Origin: Klebsiella aerogenes KCTC 2190
GTDB lineage: Bacteria > Pseudomonadota > Gammaproteobacteria > Enterobacterales > Enterobacteriaceae
Direction: 5' to 3'
Assembly: GCF_000215745.1 (NCBI RefSeq)
Contig: NC_015663.1
Coordinates: forward strand, 2,170,001 to 2,234,000
Length of the DNA stretch: 64,000 nucleotides
Shown here: positions 26,299-33,914 of the stretch, piece after piece
Position numbering within the stretch: the first letter of the stretch is position 1
Layout: every line of letters starts with the position of its first letter
Translations under genes and position numbers: made by a program
The notes under the pieces: generated by a model
What the model saw: the letters and a program-made list of their open reading frames with translations, nothing else
What the model was told of the DNA's origin: nothing
The model's database searches: none

Positions 26299-27090
26299 GC
26301 TTTGAGTCCGATTGATTTCGGTAAAGGCATGGCTGACATGGGTTTATCCCAGCAGTCGCTCGGCGTTCATATGCTCCAGAATGGTGCCACACCAGAAGAA
26401 CTCACGGCGGCGCTGATCAAGAACTCACAGGGACAGATACCGGACGGACAGAATGCAGCTAAAGGCCTGATGATTGCCTGGGCAGAATTCTTTGGGGTTC
26501 CGGTGAGTGCGTTGGCGGCGGATGGGGAAATGACGCCGCAACGAGCTGCGGAAATCTTGGCAAGTGGCGTGCCGACCAGTGAAGCGAAGTTAGTACAATA
26601 TGTAGCAGCTAAGGCGTTTTTGGTTGTTGCGAAGAACACCTCTTATCCATCTGGAATTAGTTTTAAAATTGACCAACTGGAACATATGGGTTCTGTTGTA
26701 AAATACAATCAACAGAAAGGTATTACAGGTGGTCATAATGCTGATGCTTTCTATTCAACAGTAAGTGAGAAAAATGTGAAAATTGTCGGTGAAACTCAAA
26801 GCAGCGTGAAGGGTATTACTGAGGTTCAATATAAAATACCCGCTTACGATCGCGCCGGTAATATTACAGGTTATAAGGATAAAATATTTACCAAAACAAT
26901 CTATGACCCTAAGATCTTTACTGACCAAAAAATGTTAGAATTGGGGCAGCAAGCTGCAAGTAGTGGTTACAAAGCAGCTATTGCATCTGGACAACGAGAA
27001 TATACGGCAACCGCCGGCGGGATAAAATTCCAAGTTTATTTGGATAAAAAGACAGGAATGGTAGAAAATTTTCATCCGGTGACTAAATAA
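25522..27090 (+). CDS. orphan CdiA-CT module 1, EndoU-type RNase toxin
   Basis: 522 residues in frame from a GTG with no convincing ribosome site. Residues 1-255 repeat the PT-VENN region of the main CdiA, VENN is at 256-259, and the rest is a different toxin. After an entry-type region (ALSPIDFGKGMADMGLSQQS) comes a domain with GGH around residue 405 (ITGGHNADAFYST), then KTIYDPKIFTDQ and GIKFQVYLDKKTGMVENFHP. This order fits the bacterial EndoU nuclease family. A CdiA of this type (STECO31) is known to cleave a tRNA. Lacking signal, TPS and stick domains, it cannot be delivered as it stands; it is a silent cassette that could replace the main CT by recombination. Confidence 0.85.
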   Translation: MSEGSIVIRDGANQQQDVTGLSRDAAYANQTLSPIFDKEKEQNRLATAQKIGEIGRQVSDVLVTQGKLNAQAAQSDPAARAKLVAGGYASPSEEQISAQVSRTATADYDTGGKYQKVAQAVTAAMQGLAGGNLAQAASGAVSPYVAEIIHSQTTDSATGKVNVEANAMAHAVWGAIAAASGNNSALAGAAGAVSGELLGRWIAAEYYPGVKTEELSDEQKSTISALSTLAAGLMGGLSGGSSADAVAGAQAGKNAVENNALSPIDFGKGMADMGLSQQSLGVHMLQNGATPEELTAALIKNSQGQIPDGQNAAKGLMIAWAEFFGVPVSALAADGEMTPQRAAEILASGVPTSEAKLVQYVAAKAFLVVAKNTSYPSGISFKIDQLEHMGSVVKYNQQKGITGGHNADAFYSTVSEKNVKIVGETQSSVKGITEVQYKIPAYDRAGNITGYKDKIFTKTIYDPKIFTDQKMLELGQQAASSGYKAAIASGQREYTATAGGIKFQVYLDKKTGMVENFHPVTK

Positions 27091-27440
27091 TGAACGAATA
27101 TATTTTTGAGAACATAGATTATGAAAACGATCCTGAATGGGTTGTTCGGGATTATTTTAATTCAATGTATCTACAGGGTAAATTCATATGGATGTTACCG
27201 TATCTTATAAATAAAATAGGCTGCGGTGTTAACGAAACATATTGTTCATTCCCTGATTTTGAAGACCCTGATCCAGAATGTCATTTTGAGGGCATAATGT
27301 TTGGGGTATGGGACGGAGAACTTATAGTTCCTGAATTTGTAGGCTTTAAATATGTCCGTCTGGCCTGTGAAAAGTATATTCAGTTACATCCTGAAGATAC
27401 TGAAAAAGTAAATGAGTTGCTGGCTAAAATTCCAGCCTGA
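27090..27440 (+). CDS. CdiI immunity protein for orphan module 1 (EndoU)
   Basis: 116 residues, acidic, soluble (MNEYIFENIDYENDPEWVV at the start, SFPDFEDPDPECHFEG in the middle, LHPEDTEKVNELLAKIPA at the end). Its ATG at 27090 overlaps the last base of the toxin stop codon (TAATG), as expected for a toxin/immunity pair. The sequence resembles the CdiI family that accompanies EndoU toxins, though this is from memory. If expressed, it would protect the cell against siblings that deploy the EndoU toxin. AT-richer than the hpa genes nearby, which fits acquisition with the toxin. Confidence 0.8.
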   Translation: MNEYIFENIDYENDPEWVVRDYFNSMYLQGKFIWMLPYLINKIGCGVNETYCSFPDFEDPDPECHFEGIMFGVWDGELIVPEFVGFKYVRLACEKYIQLHPEDTEKVNELLAKIPA

Positions 27441-27445
27441 GTAAA

Positions 27446-27469
27446 GATCTCGGCTAGTGAGCCGGGATC
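27446..27469 (+). terminator. terminator-like hairpin after the EndoU immunity gene
   Basis: GATCTCGGCT and AGCCGGGATC pair around AGTG, 5 bp after the stop, with one mismatch. Its right half (GCCGGGATCG followed by TTATC) resembles the right arm of the hairpin after the main cdiI. Confidence 0.6.
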
Positions 27470-27481
27470 GAGTTATCGGCG

Positions 27482-28252
27482 GTTATCCGCGACGGCGCGA
27501 ATCAGCAGCAGGACGTGACGGGGTTAAGCCGGGATGCGGCGCATGCGAACCAGACGCTGAGTCCGATATTTGATAAGGAGAAAGAGCAGAACCGTCTGGC
27601 GACGGCGCAGAAGATAGGTGAAATCGGGCGCCAGGTGAGTGATGTGCTGGTGACGCAGGGCAAGCTGAACGCGCAGGCGGCGCAGAGCGACCCGGCGGCG
27701 CGGGCAGCGGCGCGGGCGAAGCTGGTAGCGGGAGGGAATGGCAGTCCGAGCGAGGAGCAAATCAGCGCGCAGGTGAGCCGGACGGCGACGGCGGACTACG
27801 ATACGGGCGGAAAGTACCAGAAGGTGGCGCAGGCGGTAACGGCGGCGATGCAGGGGCTGGCGGGTGGCAACCTGGCGCAGGCGGCGAGCGGGGCAGTGAG
27901 TCCGTATGTGGCGGAAATCATTCACAGCCAGACGACGGACAGCGCGACGGGTGAGGTGAATGTGGAAGCCAATGCGATGGCGCACGCGGTGTGGGGAGCG
28001 ATAGCGGCGGCATCGGGAAATAACAGCGCGCTGGCGGGAGCGGCAGGCGCGGTGAGCGGCGAGCTGCTGGGCCGCTGGATAGCGGCGGAATATTATCCGG
28101 ATGTTAAGACAGAAGAACTGTCGGATGAGCAGAAGTCGACGATAAGCGCGCTGAGTACGCTGGCGGCGGGACTGATGGGGGGGCCTAGCGGAGGCAGCAG
28201 CGCGGATGCGGTGGCGGGGGCGCAGGCCGGGAAGAATGCGGTGGAGAATAAC
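27482..28252 (+). repeat. second downstream copy of the cdiA pre-VENN segment
   Basis: Matches 23193-23963 at a constant offset of 4289 bp, so there is no net insertion or deletion over about 770 bp; only scattered substitutions were seen (for example GCGTATGCG to GCGCATGCG, and CTTAGC to CCTAGC near the end). It ends exactly at the VENN codons. Confidence 0.93.
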
Positions 28253-28873
28253 CTGATGGGCGGGAACGAATGGAGCCAGGGTGAGAAAGCCAGAGAGCAT
28301 GGCGCAGATGTTCTCTCATGCGCAGATAACCCGTCTGGTGAAGCCTGCCAGCGAGGAATTGCTGAAAATAAAGCTTATGCAGGTGCGTTGGCTTCAGCGG
28401 GGCTAATCTACCTGCCGGGGGGAATGCAGATTACTGGCGCGATAGGCGGAACGGCAAATGCTGGTATCCAGTATCTTATGAATGGAGAAGTTAATCCAAC
28501 GGATGTGCTCATTGCGACGTATGTTGGAGCATTTACTGCAAATACGGGAGCCTGGGGAACCGTGGGCTGGAATGCGGCAGGTGGTGCAACATCCAGCTAT
28601 CTGAAAGGGGATAATCCTTTTACAGGTGGCTTAATTAATGGTTTGGCCTCTGGGGTGGGTTATGGTGCAGGAAAACTCATTGAGCTGCCTATGGATAAAA
28701 TTTACAACCCGATGAAGCCATGGAAAGACTGGATGTGGACTGATGTCGGAATGGGGATATCGAAGCCATTGTCATTAGACCCAATACCAGGAGTTGCTGG
28801 TAATATAACAAGCTCAATAATAACAGAATATAGTAATGATCAGGCAGGTAAAAATTTAGGGGGTAAGAAATGA
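27515..28873 (+). CDS. orphan CdiA-CT module 2, membrane-acting toxin candidate
   Basis: 452 residues from a GTG inside the repeated segment; no ribosome site, so probably not translated by itself. Residues 1-242 repeat CdiA and VENN is at 243-246. The toxin part (206 residues) begins NLMGGNEWSQGEKAREHG and continues with long glycine/alanine-rich hydrophobic stretches (ALASAGLIYLPGGMQITGAI; LIATYVGAFTANTGAWGTV; LINGLASGVGYGAGKLIEL), then SLDPIPGVAGNITSSIITEY. No nuclease motif is seen. This composition, together with a membrane-embedded immunity partner, suggests a pore-forming or ionophore-type toxin, as known for some CDI systems. That activity is inference. Confidence 0.75.
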   Translation: MTGLSRDAAHANQTLSPIFDKEKEQNRLATAQKIGEIGRQVSDVLVTQGKLNAQAAQSDPAARAAARAKLVAGGNGSPSEEQISAQVSRTATADYDTGGKYQKVAQAVTAAMQGLAGGNLAQAASGAVSPYVAEIIHSQTTDSATGEVNVEANAMAHAVWGAIAAASGNNSALAGAAGAVSGELLGRWIAAEYYPDVKTEELSDEQKSTISALSTLAAGLMGGPSGGSSADAVAGAQAGKNAVENNLMGGNEWSQGEKAREHGADVLSCADNPSGEACQRGIAENKAYAGALASAGLIYLPGGMQITGAIGGTANAGIQYLMNGEVNPTDVLIATYVGAFTANTGAWGTVGWNAAGGATSSYLKGDNPFTGGLINGLASGVGYGAGKLIELPMDKIYNPMKPWKDWMWTDVGMGISKPLSLDPIPGVAGNITSSIITEYSNDQAGKNLGGKK

Positions 28874-29127
28874 AAATCTCAACCTCAAAATGGTTCTTGA
28901 TATTCATTTACTTGATTATTTCCTTTCCTGTTTGTGTCTTCGTAGGTGTTGTTATAACTCATTTTTTGATAGAAATTGTTTTATTTTTGATTTTCGGTCA
29001 ACCTTTTTATTTATATGCAATTGATTTCATGAAAATCCTAAAGGGAAGTATTGTCGGAGGTCTTATCGGAGCAATTGGTTGTTGGTGGATTTATTACCAG
29101 GGCTACAAGAAAAATCGTAATAGGTAG
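28870..29127 (+). CDS. integral-membrane CdiI-type immunity protein for orphan module 2
   Basis: 85 residues. The ATG overlaps the toxin stop as ATGA, after an AGGGGG ribosome site. Two or three membrane segments are obvious (WFLIFIYLIISFPVCVFVGV; FLIEIVLFLIFGQPFYLYAI; IVGGLIGAIGCWWIYYQ) with a basic C-terminus (KKNRNR). Membrane immunity proteins are the rule for CDI and colicin toxins that act at the inner membrane. The stop codon TAG at 29125-29127 lies inside a remnant of the repeated cdiA DNA, so the last residues may differ from the original protein. Strongly AT-rich, unlike its surroundings. Confidence 0.75.
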   Translation: MKISTSKWFLIFIYLIISFPVCVFVGVVITHFLIEIVLFLIFGQPFYLYAIDFMKILKGSIVGGLIGAIGCWWIYYQGYKKNRNR

Positions 29128-29230
29128 CGGGAGGGAATGGCAGCCCGAGCGAGGAGCAAATCAGCGCGCAAGTGAGCCGGACGGCGACGGCGGACTACGG
29201 ACGGGCGGAAAGTACCAGAAGGCGGCGCGG
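29123..29230 (+). repeat. third, truncated remnant of the cdiA pre-VENN segment
   Basis: About 108 bp matching 23435 onwards, with a small deletion (CTACGATACGGGCGG became CTACGGACGGGCGG) and an abrupt end. It carries no toxin and marks the downstream border of the array, 85 bp before the hpaC stop. Confidence 0.88.
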
Positions 29231-29280
29231 CGCTGACACAGTTTGCCCGGCAGGAAGGCTAACGCGAATCTGTGTAGCCC

Positions 29281-29299
29281 CTCCCCGTTATCCGGGGAG
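29281..29299. terminator. stem-loop downstream of hpaC
   Basis: CTCCCCG and CGGGGAG form a 7-bp stem with a short loop, 16 bp past the hpaC stop on the minus strand and just after the CDI remnant. It probably ends the hpaBC transcript. Confidence 0.6.
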
Positions 29300-29314
29300 A
29301 GGCTGGCGAGGCCA

Positions 29315-29827
29315 TTACACCGCGACTTCCATTTCCATCATCACCGGGTGGAAACGGCGTTTAAAGTAAATCAGGCCGTGCCCTTGCGGGCTCAGGGTAA
29401 TATTGCGGATCTCCACCAGATACACCAGGTGGGTACCAATGGTTTGCACCTGGCTAATCTCGCCTTCGAGGCTGGCCAGCGAACCCTTCAGTACCGGCTG
29501 TCCGAGCGCGCCCTGCTGCCAGCCGCTGAGGGCAAACCGCTCTTCCATCGTCACCCCGGTCATCCCGGCGAAATGACGGGCCATGATTTCCTGTTCGTGG
29601 TTCAGCACGTTGATGCACAACTTGCCGTTGCCCTGAAATACCGGGTTCATCGCGCTGTTGGCGTTGATACAAACCATCACCGATGGCGGCGTATCCGTTA
29701 CCGAGCAAACCGCCGTGGCGGTAATGCCGCAGCGGCCGGCTTCGCCTGCGGTGGTGACAACGTTAACCGCAGCCGATAGGCTGGCCATGGCATCGCGAAA
29801 ACGCAGGCGTTGTTCATCTAATTGCAT
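29315..29827 (-). CDS. hpaC: HpaC, flavin reductase of 4-hydroxyphenylacetate 3-monooxygenase
   Basis: 170 residues, the usual length. The FMN-binding split-barrel fold of short-chain flavin reductases is visible: RFRDAMASLSAAVNVVTT at the start, GITATAVCSVTDTPPSVMVC (flavin site), NANSAMNPVFQGNGKLCINV, and IGTHLVYLVEI. HpaC uses NADH to make reduced flavin, which diffuses to HpaB. The ATG at 29827 follows GGGAGG. It is 19 bp downstream of hpaB and forms the hpaBC unit that starts the hpa pathway. Confidence 0.96.
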   Translation of the reverse strand: MQLDEQRLRFRDAMASLSAAVNVVTTAGEAGRCGITATAVCSVTDTPPSVMVCINANSAMNPVFQGNGKLCINVLNHEQEIMARHFAGMTGVTMEERFALSGWQQGALGQPVLKGSLASLEGEISQVQTIGTHLVYLVEIRNITLSPQGHGLIYFKRRFHPVMMEMEVAV

Positions 29828-29846
29828 TATGACCTCCCGCTGTGAA

Positions 29847-31409
29847 TTACTTCAGCAGCTTATCCAACATGTTGATATCAGCGTTATTGTGCAGATGCGG
29901 CACCGTCCAGCCGTTCTGGTCGTACTCGGACAGGCAGCGGTCGACCATCGCCATCATTTTGTCCATATTGCCGGAGCTCTGCGCCTGGCGCAGACACTGC
30001 AGGCGAATTTCATCCTGGCTACCGGAGTAGTTGATCTCATACAGTTCATGGCGGCCGCCGAATTCGCTGCCGATGGCGTCCCACATCAGTTTGAGGATCT
30101 TGATACGTTCAACGTGATCCATACCGTTGGAGCCGCGCACGTACTTCGCCAGATACTGGTCGATCTGCGGGTTGTTCAGATCGCGGGCGCTGGACGGCAG
30201 ATAAATCAGGCCGCTGGTGACGTTACGCTCGATGATGTTCTTGATCTTGGCGTAGGCCATCGGCGCCATCACGCGATAGGTCTGCAGCGCGGCGTGATCC
30301 GGCAGCCATGCGCCGTTGACCCACGGCGTCGCTTCCGAGCACATGGAATCGCTTAACGCCCAGAACATGTTGCGCCACGCCACCACTTCGCCAAGGTCGG
30401 CCTGTACGCCGCGGAATTCGAGGGTGCCGGTACATTCCAGAGAACGCTTCAGCAGGGCGGTGATAAAGTCGAGTTTTACCGCCAGGCGCACGCAGGCCTG
30501 CAGCGGGTACATGCGGGCGAAACCACCTTCCATGGTCCAGCGGCGGCAGCGGTCAAAGTCGCGATAAATCAGTACGTTCTCCCATGGGATCAGCACCTTA
30601 TCCATTACCAGAATCGCGTCGTTCTCGTCGAAACGGCTGGAAAGCGGATAGTCGTACGGCGATCCGGTCGCGCCGGCGACCATCTCATAGGAGGCGCGGG
30701 AGATAAGCTTGACGCCTTCGGCATCCATCGGCGCGACGAACATCAGCGCGAAGTCCGGGTTCTCGCCCATCACCTGTGCGGAGCCGAAGCCGATCATGTT
30801 GTAGTGGGTCAGCGCCGAGTTGGTGGCGACCACTTTCGCGCCGCTGACGATGATCCCGGCATCGGTCTCTTTTTCCAGCTTGATGTAGACATCCTTCACT
30901 TCATCAGCCGGCTTGTGGCGGTCGATCGGCGGGTTGACGATAGCGTGGTTAAAGTACAGGCCGGTTTCCTGAATGCGGGTGTACCAGTTGCGGGCGTTCT
31001 GCTCGAACTGGCCGTAAAACGCCGGGTTGGCGCCCAGCGCGCAGCCGAAAGCGGCTTTGTAGTCCGGGGTGCGGCCCATCCAGCCGTAGCTTAAGCGCGA
31101 CCATTCGGCGATGGCGTCGCGCTGCTGGCGCAGATCGTCGGCGCTTTTCGCCACGCGGAAGAATTTATGGGTGTAGCCGCCGCTACCGGTATCGGTGCCC
31201 CAGCACAGGGAATCCTGCATCTCCGGTTTGTGCAGCGCATCGTACAGCTGAGCGACGGAAGCCGCGGCATTACGGAAGGCCGGATGCGTGGTGACATCCT
31301 TCACGCGCTCGCCGTAGATATAAATTTCGCGGCCATCCTGCAGGCTTTTTAAATACTCTTCGCCAGTTAACGGGCGTTTCGCGTCAGCGCGGAAATCTTC
31401 AGGTTTCAT
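29847..31409 (-). CDS. hpaB: HpaB, 4-hydroxyphenylacetate 3-monooxygenase oxygenase component
   Basis: 520 residues, as in E. coli W. The N-terminus MKPEDFRADAKRPLTGEEYL and the interior LCWGTDTGSGGYTHKFFRV, YNMIGFGSAQVMGENPDFAL and GLIYLPSSARDLNNPQID are typical of the FADH2-dependent two-component phenol hydroxylases. The enzyme hydroxylates 4-hydroxyphenylacetate to 3,4-dihydroxyphenylacetate (homoprotocatechuate), with reduced flavin from HpaC. Its start is preceded by GAGG. The promoter region (31410-31634) separates it from hpaA, so hpaBC form their own transcript, as in E. coli W. Confidence 0.97.
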   Translation of the reverse strand: MKPEDFRADAKRPLTGEEYLKSLQDGREIYIYGERVKDVTTHPAFRNAAASVAQLYDALHKPEMQDSLCWGTDTGSGGYTHKFFRVAKSADDLRQQRDAIAEWSRLSYGWMGRTPDYKAAFGCALGANPAFYGQFEQNARNWYTRIQETGLYFNHAIVNPPIDRHKPADEVKDVYIKLEKETDAGIIVSGAKVVATNSALTHYNMIGFGSAQVMGENPDFALMFVAPMDAEGVKLISRASYEMVAGATGSPYDYPLSSRFDENDAILVMDKVLIPWENVLIYRDFDRCRRWTMEGGFARMYPLQACVRLAVKLDFITALLKRSLECTGTLEFRGVQADLGEVVAWRNMFWALSDSMCSEATPWVNGAWLPDHAALQTYRVMAPMAYAKIKNIIERNVTSGLIYLPSSARDLNNPQIDQYLAKYVRGSNGMDHVERIKILKLMWDAIGSEFGGRHELYEINYSGSQDEIRLQCLRQAQSSGNMDKMMAMVDRCLSEYDQNGWTVPHLHNNADINMLDKLLK

Positions 31410-31522
31410 AGGGGCCTCTTCAGTATTTATCGGAATAATGATGTTAAATATATGTTTTGTTTTTGTTGTTTAATTGAAGCGGTTATTGCGCTTGTCGTGA
31501 AGGGACGTTTGCGACAACGGCG

Positions 31523-31556
31523 GGTACTTTTCAGGCGGGAGTGAATTTTGTGATCT
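31523..31556 (-). promoter_or_regulatory. hpaB upstream control elements shared with the hpaG-hpaR region
   Basis: GGTACTTTTCAGG (31523-31535) and TTTTGTGATCT (31546-31556) occur word-for-word also between hpaG1 and hpaR (39960-39972 and 39874-39884). The second holds a CRP half-site (TGTGATCT). They lie 114-147 bp before the hpaB start. Confidence 0.5.
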
Positions 31557-31634
31557 CTGCAGCTTTTGGCGGGCGGCGCGGCGCTGACCGGCCCTGTGGA
31601 GCGTAGCCCCGGCAAGCTCAGCGCCGCCGGGGTA

Positions 31635-32525
31635 TTACGACACCGGTACTTTTTGCGCCCGGTAACTGCTTGGCGAGCAGCCGACCTGGCGGCTAAAAAA
31701 GCGCGCAAAATAAGCGGGATCTTTAAACCCCAGCTGCCAGGCTATCTCATTGACCGCGCTATCGGAAAACAGCAGCAGCCGCTTCGCCTCGCGTAGCTGG
31801 CGGTCGAATATCAGCCGCTTCGGCGGGCGGTTGGCGAAGCGGCGGCAGATATCGGTCAACCGCGATTCGGTCAGATGCAGCTCGCTGGCGTAATCCGGTA
31901 CCGTCCAGTGTTGATGGAAGTGGCTGTCGATCATCTGGTTAAAGCGCTGGAATAATTTCAGCTCGCCGCGCATGCCGCTGGCGGCATGATCGTCGAGCCT
32001 GGCGTTGCGCAGCAGCAGGGTAAATACCGCCTGCGCCAGCAGCGCCAGGGTATGCTCGCGCCCCGGCAACTGAGCGGTGGATTCACGGCGAATCAGCTGC
32101 CAGTAGTGCGCCAGCGCCGCCAGCTCGTCGGGTTTATCCGCCAGCGACAGGCAGATCCCCGGCAGGCCGAAGGTCTCCCGCGTACCGGGATAAAGCACCT
32201 CCAGCAGCGGCCAGATGAGTTCTTCGTGCACCGTCAACACGTGACCATCGCTATCGGACTCGGTAATAAAGGCGTGCGGCACCGAGGGCGGCGTTATCAC
32301 AAACAGCGGCGCCTGCACCGAATAGCGGTGGTCATCAAGCTGCAGCTCAATCTGTCCGGTATCAAGAAAGTGCATCTGAAAATAGCGGTCGTGGCGATGC
32401 GCCTGCATGTCGCGGCCAAAAAAGGCCGCCATGCGGGCAAACGACTGATAGTGCACCTCTTCGGTGCCCAGACTCTCGTCGTAATCTTTATTGATGTCGA
32501 TGTTGGCGATTGAATGCTGGCACAT
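31635..32525 (-). CDS. hpaA: HpaA, AraC-family activator of hpaBC
   Basis: 296 residues. An N-terminal cupin-like sensor (FQMHFLDTGQIELQLDDHRY; VITPPSVPHAFITE) and a C-terminal double helix-turn-helix (YASELHLTESRLTDICRRFA; VNEIAWQLGFKDPAYFARFF) identify the XylS/AraC type. In E. coli W, HpaA activates hpaBC in response to 4-hydroxyphenylacetate and related compounds. It lies just upstream of hpaB on the same strand and 9 bp after hpaX; a good AAGGAG precedes its ATG. Confidence 0.94.
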   Translation of the reverse strand: MCQHSIANIDINKDYDESLGTEEVHYQSFARMAAFFGRDMQAHRHDRYFQMHFLDTGQIELQLDDHRYSVQAPLFVITPPSVPHAFITESDSDGHVLTVHEELIWPLLEVLYPGTRETFGLPGICLSLADKPDELAALAHYWQLIRRESTAQLPGREHTLALLAQAVFTLLLRNARLDDHAASGMRGELKLFQRFNQMIDSHFHQHWTVPDYASELHLTESRLTDICRRFANRPPKRLIFDRQLREAKRLLLFSDSAVNEIAWQLGFKDPAYFARFFSRQVGCSPSSYRAQKVPVS

Positions 32526-32534
32526 ACCCGCTCC

Positions 32535-33893
32535 TTAGTGGCCTTTTTGCGCCGCTAAGCCCGGCGCGGCGGCGGCGTCCTCGCGCTGGCTCATCGGAAT
32601 GCGGGTGAGCACCAGCGCGCCGACGATCAGCAGCCCGGCGACAAACCACAGCCCGGAGCTAAAGCTGCCGGTGGTATCGCGCAAAATGCCGATCAACAGC
32701 GGGCTGACGGCAGAGCCGACGTTGCCGATGGCGTTGATCACCGCCAGCGCCACCGCGCGCGATTGCAGGCTGATCACCCGATCCGGGGTGGTCCAGAAAA
32801 TGGCCATCGCGGTAAAGGATCCCACCGAAGCCATAATAATGCCGATCAGTTGGATCAGGCTGTGGTGCGTTGCCGAAGCCAGCAGCCAACCCGCCGCGGC
32901 GAACAGGTAGGGCAGGATGGTATGCATCTTGCGCTCTTTGCGCCGGTCGGAGCGGCGGCTCCACCAGATCATGCCGAAAATGGTGCAGAACTGCGGGATC
33001 GCCGCCAGCAGGCCAATCATGATGTTGCTACTGCCGGTGTTGAAGCTCTGCAGGATCTGCGGCGTCCAGATATTAATGGCGCTGAGGGTATTGGTCAGGC
33101 AGAAGTAGGCGAGGGTATACATCAGCACCGCTGGCGTCAGTACTTCGCGCAGCGTGGAACGCGGCGAAGCCGGGACGATCGCCGCATGTTCCCGTTCGCG
33201 ATCGATCATCGCCTTCAGCGCCTGTTTCTCTTCGTTGTCCAGCCAGTTGGCTTTATCCGGCGTGTCGTTGAGGAAGAACCAGGTGACGACGCCGAGCACC
33301 ACCGACGGCAGGCCTTCCAGCAGAAACAGCCACTGCCAGCCTTTCAGGTTCCACAGGCCGTCGAGCGCCAGGATATAGCCGGAAAGTATCGAGCCGAGCA
33401 TCATGGTCACCGGCATGGCGATCATAAACAGGGCGTTGGCGCGGGCGCGATGATAGGCCGGGAACCACCAGGTCAGATAGACGAGGATCCCCGGCAGAAA
33501 ACCGGCTTCGGCGATGCCGACCAGCATCCGCAGGATGTACAGCGTATGCGGGCTGGTGGCGAACATGGTGCAGGTCGAGGCGATCCCCCAGACCACCATG
33601 ATCCCGGCGATCCAGCGGCGCGCGCCAACTTTCGCCAGCATGATATTGCTGGGGATCCCGCACAGCACGTAGGTGACATAGAACAGCGTCGCCGCCAGGC
33701 CGAACATGGTGGAGGTCAGGCCGAGATCTTTACCCATCGTCAGGCCGGCGAAGCCGATATTAATGCGATCCAAAAATGAGAAAACAAAGAGAACAAACAG
33801 GAAGGTGATCAGGCGGCGGAACAGCTTTTTGATCACCCGGTTTTCTACTTCAACGGCTTTATTATCATTGTGTTGCAGGGTAGAGGTAGTCAT
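32535..33893 (-). CDS. hpaX: HpaX, 4-hydroxyphenylacetate MFS permease
   Basis: 452 residues from the ATG at 33891-33893, favoured because GGAG stands 6 bases before it; an ATG four codons upstream also exists. Twelve membrane segments of the anion:cation symporter branch of the MFS are apparent. FSFLDRINIGFAGLTMGKDL (segment 1), GIPSNIMLAKVGARRWIAGI (motif A region), AEAGFLPGILVYLTWWFPAY and the central charged loop (NDTPDKANWLDNEEKQALK) are as in E. coli HpaX. It imports 4-hydroxyphenylacetate and possibly related phenolic acids. It is placed between hpaI and hpaA. Confidence 0.95.
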   Translation of the reverse strand: MTTSTLQHNDNKAVEVENRVIKKLFRRLITFLFVLFVFSFLDRINIGFAGLTMGKDLGLTSTMFGLAATLFYVTYVLCGIPSNIMLAKVGARRWIAGIMVVWGIASTCTMFATSPHTLYILRMLVGIAEAGFLPGILVYLTWWFPAYHRARANALFMIAMPVTMMLGSILSGYILALDGLWNLKGWQWLFLLEGLPSVVLGVVTWFFLNDTPDKANWLDNEEKQALKAMIDREREHAAIVPASPRSTLREVLTPAVLMYTLAYFCLTNTLSAINIWTPQILQSFNTGSSNIMIGLLAAIPQFCTIFGMIWWSRRSDRRKERKMHTILPYLFAAAGWLLASATHHSLIQLIGIIMASVGSFTAMAIFWTTPDRVISLQSRAVALAVINAIGNVGSAVSPLLIGILRDTTGSFSSGLWFVAGLLIVGALVLTRIPMSQREDAAAAPGLAAQKGH

Positions 33894-33914
33894 GTTGCGC
33901 TCCACATTATCCGT

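Noticed and set aside
15075..29240. CDI region considered as a prophage or transposon
   Set aside because: No integrase, transposase, att-type direct repeats or tRNA border were seen; the flanks are btsT and hpaC.
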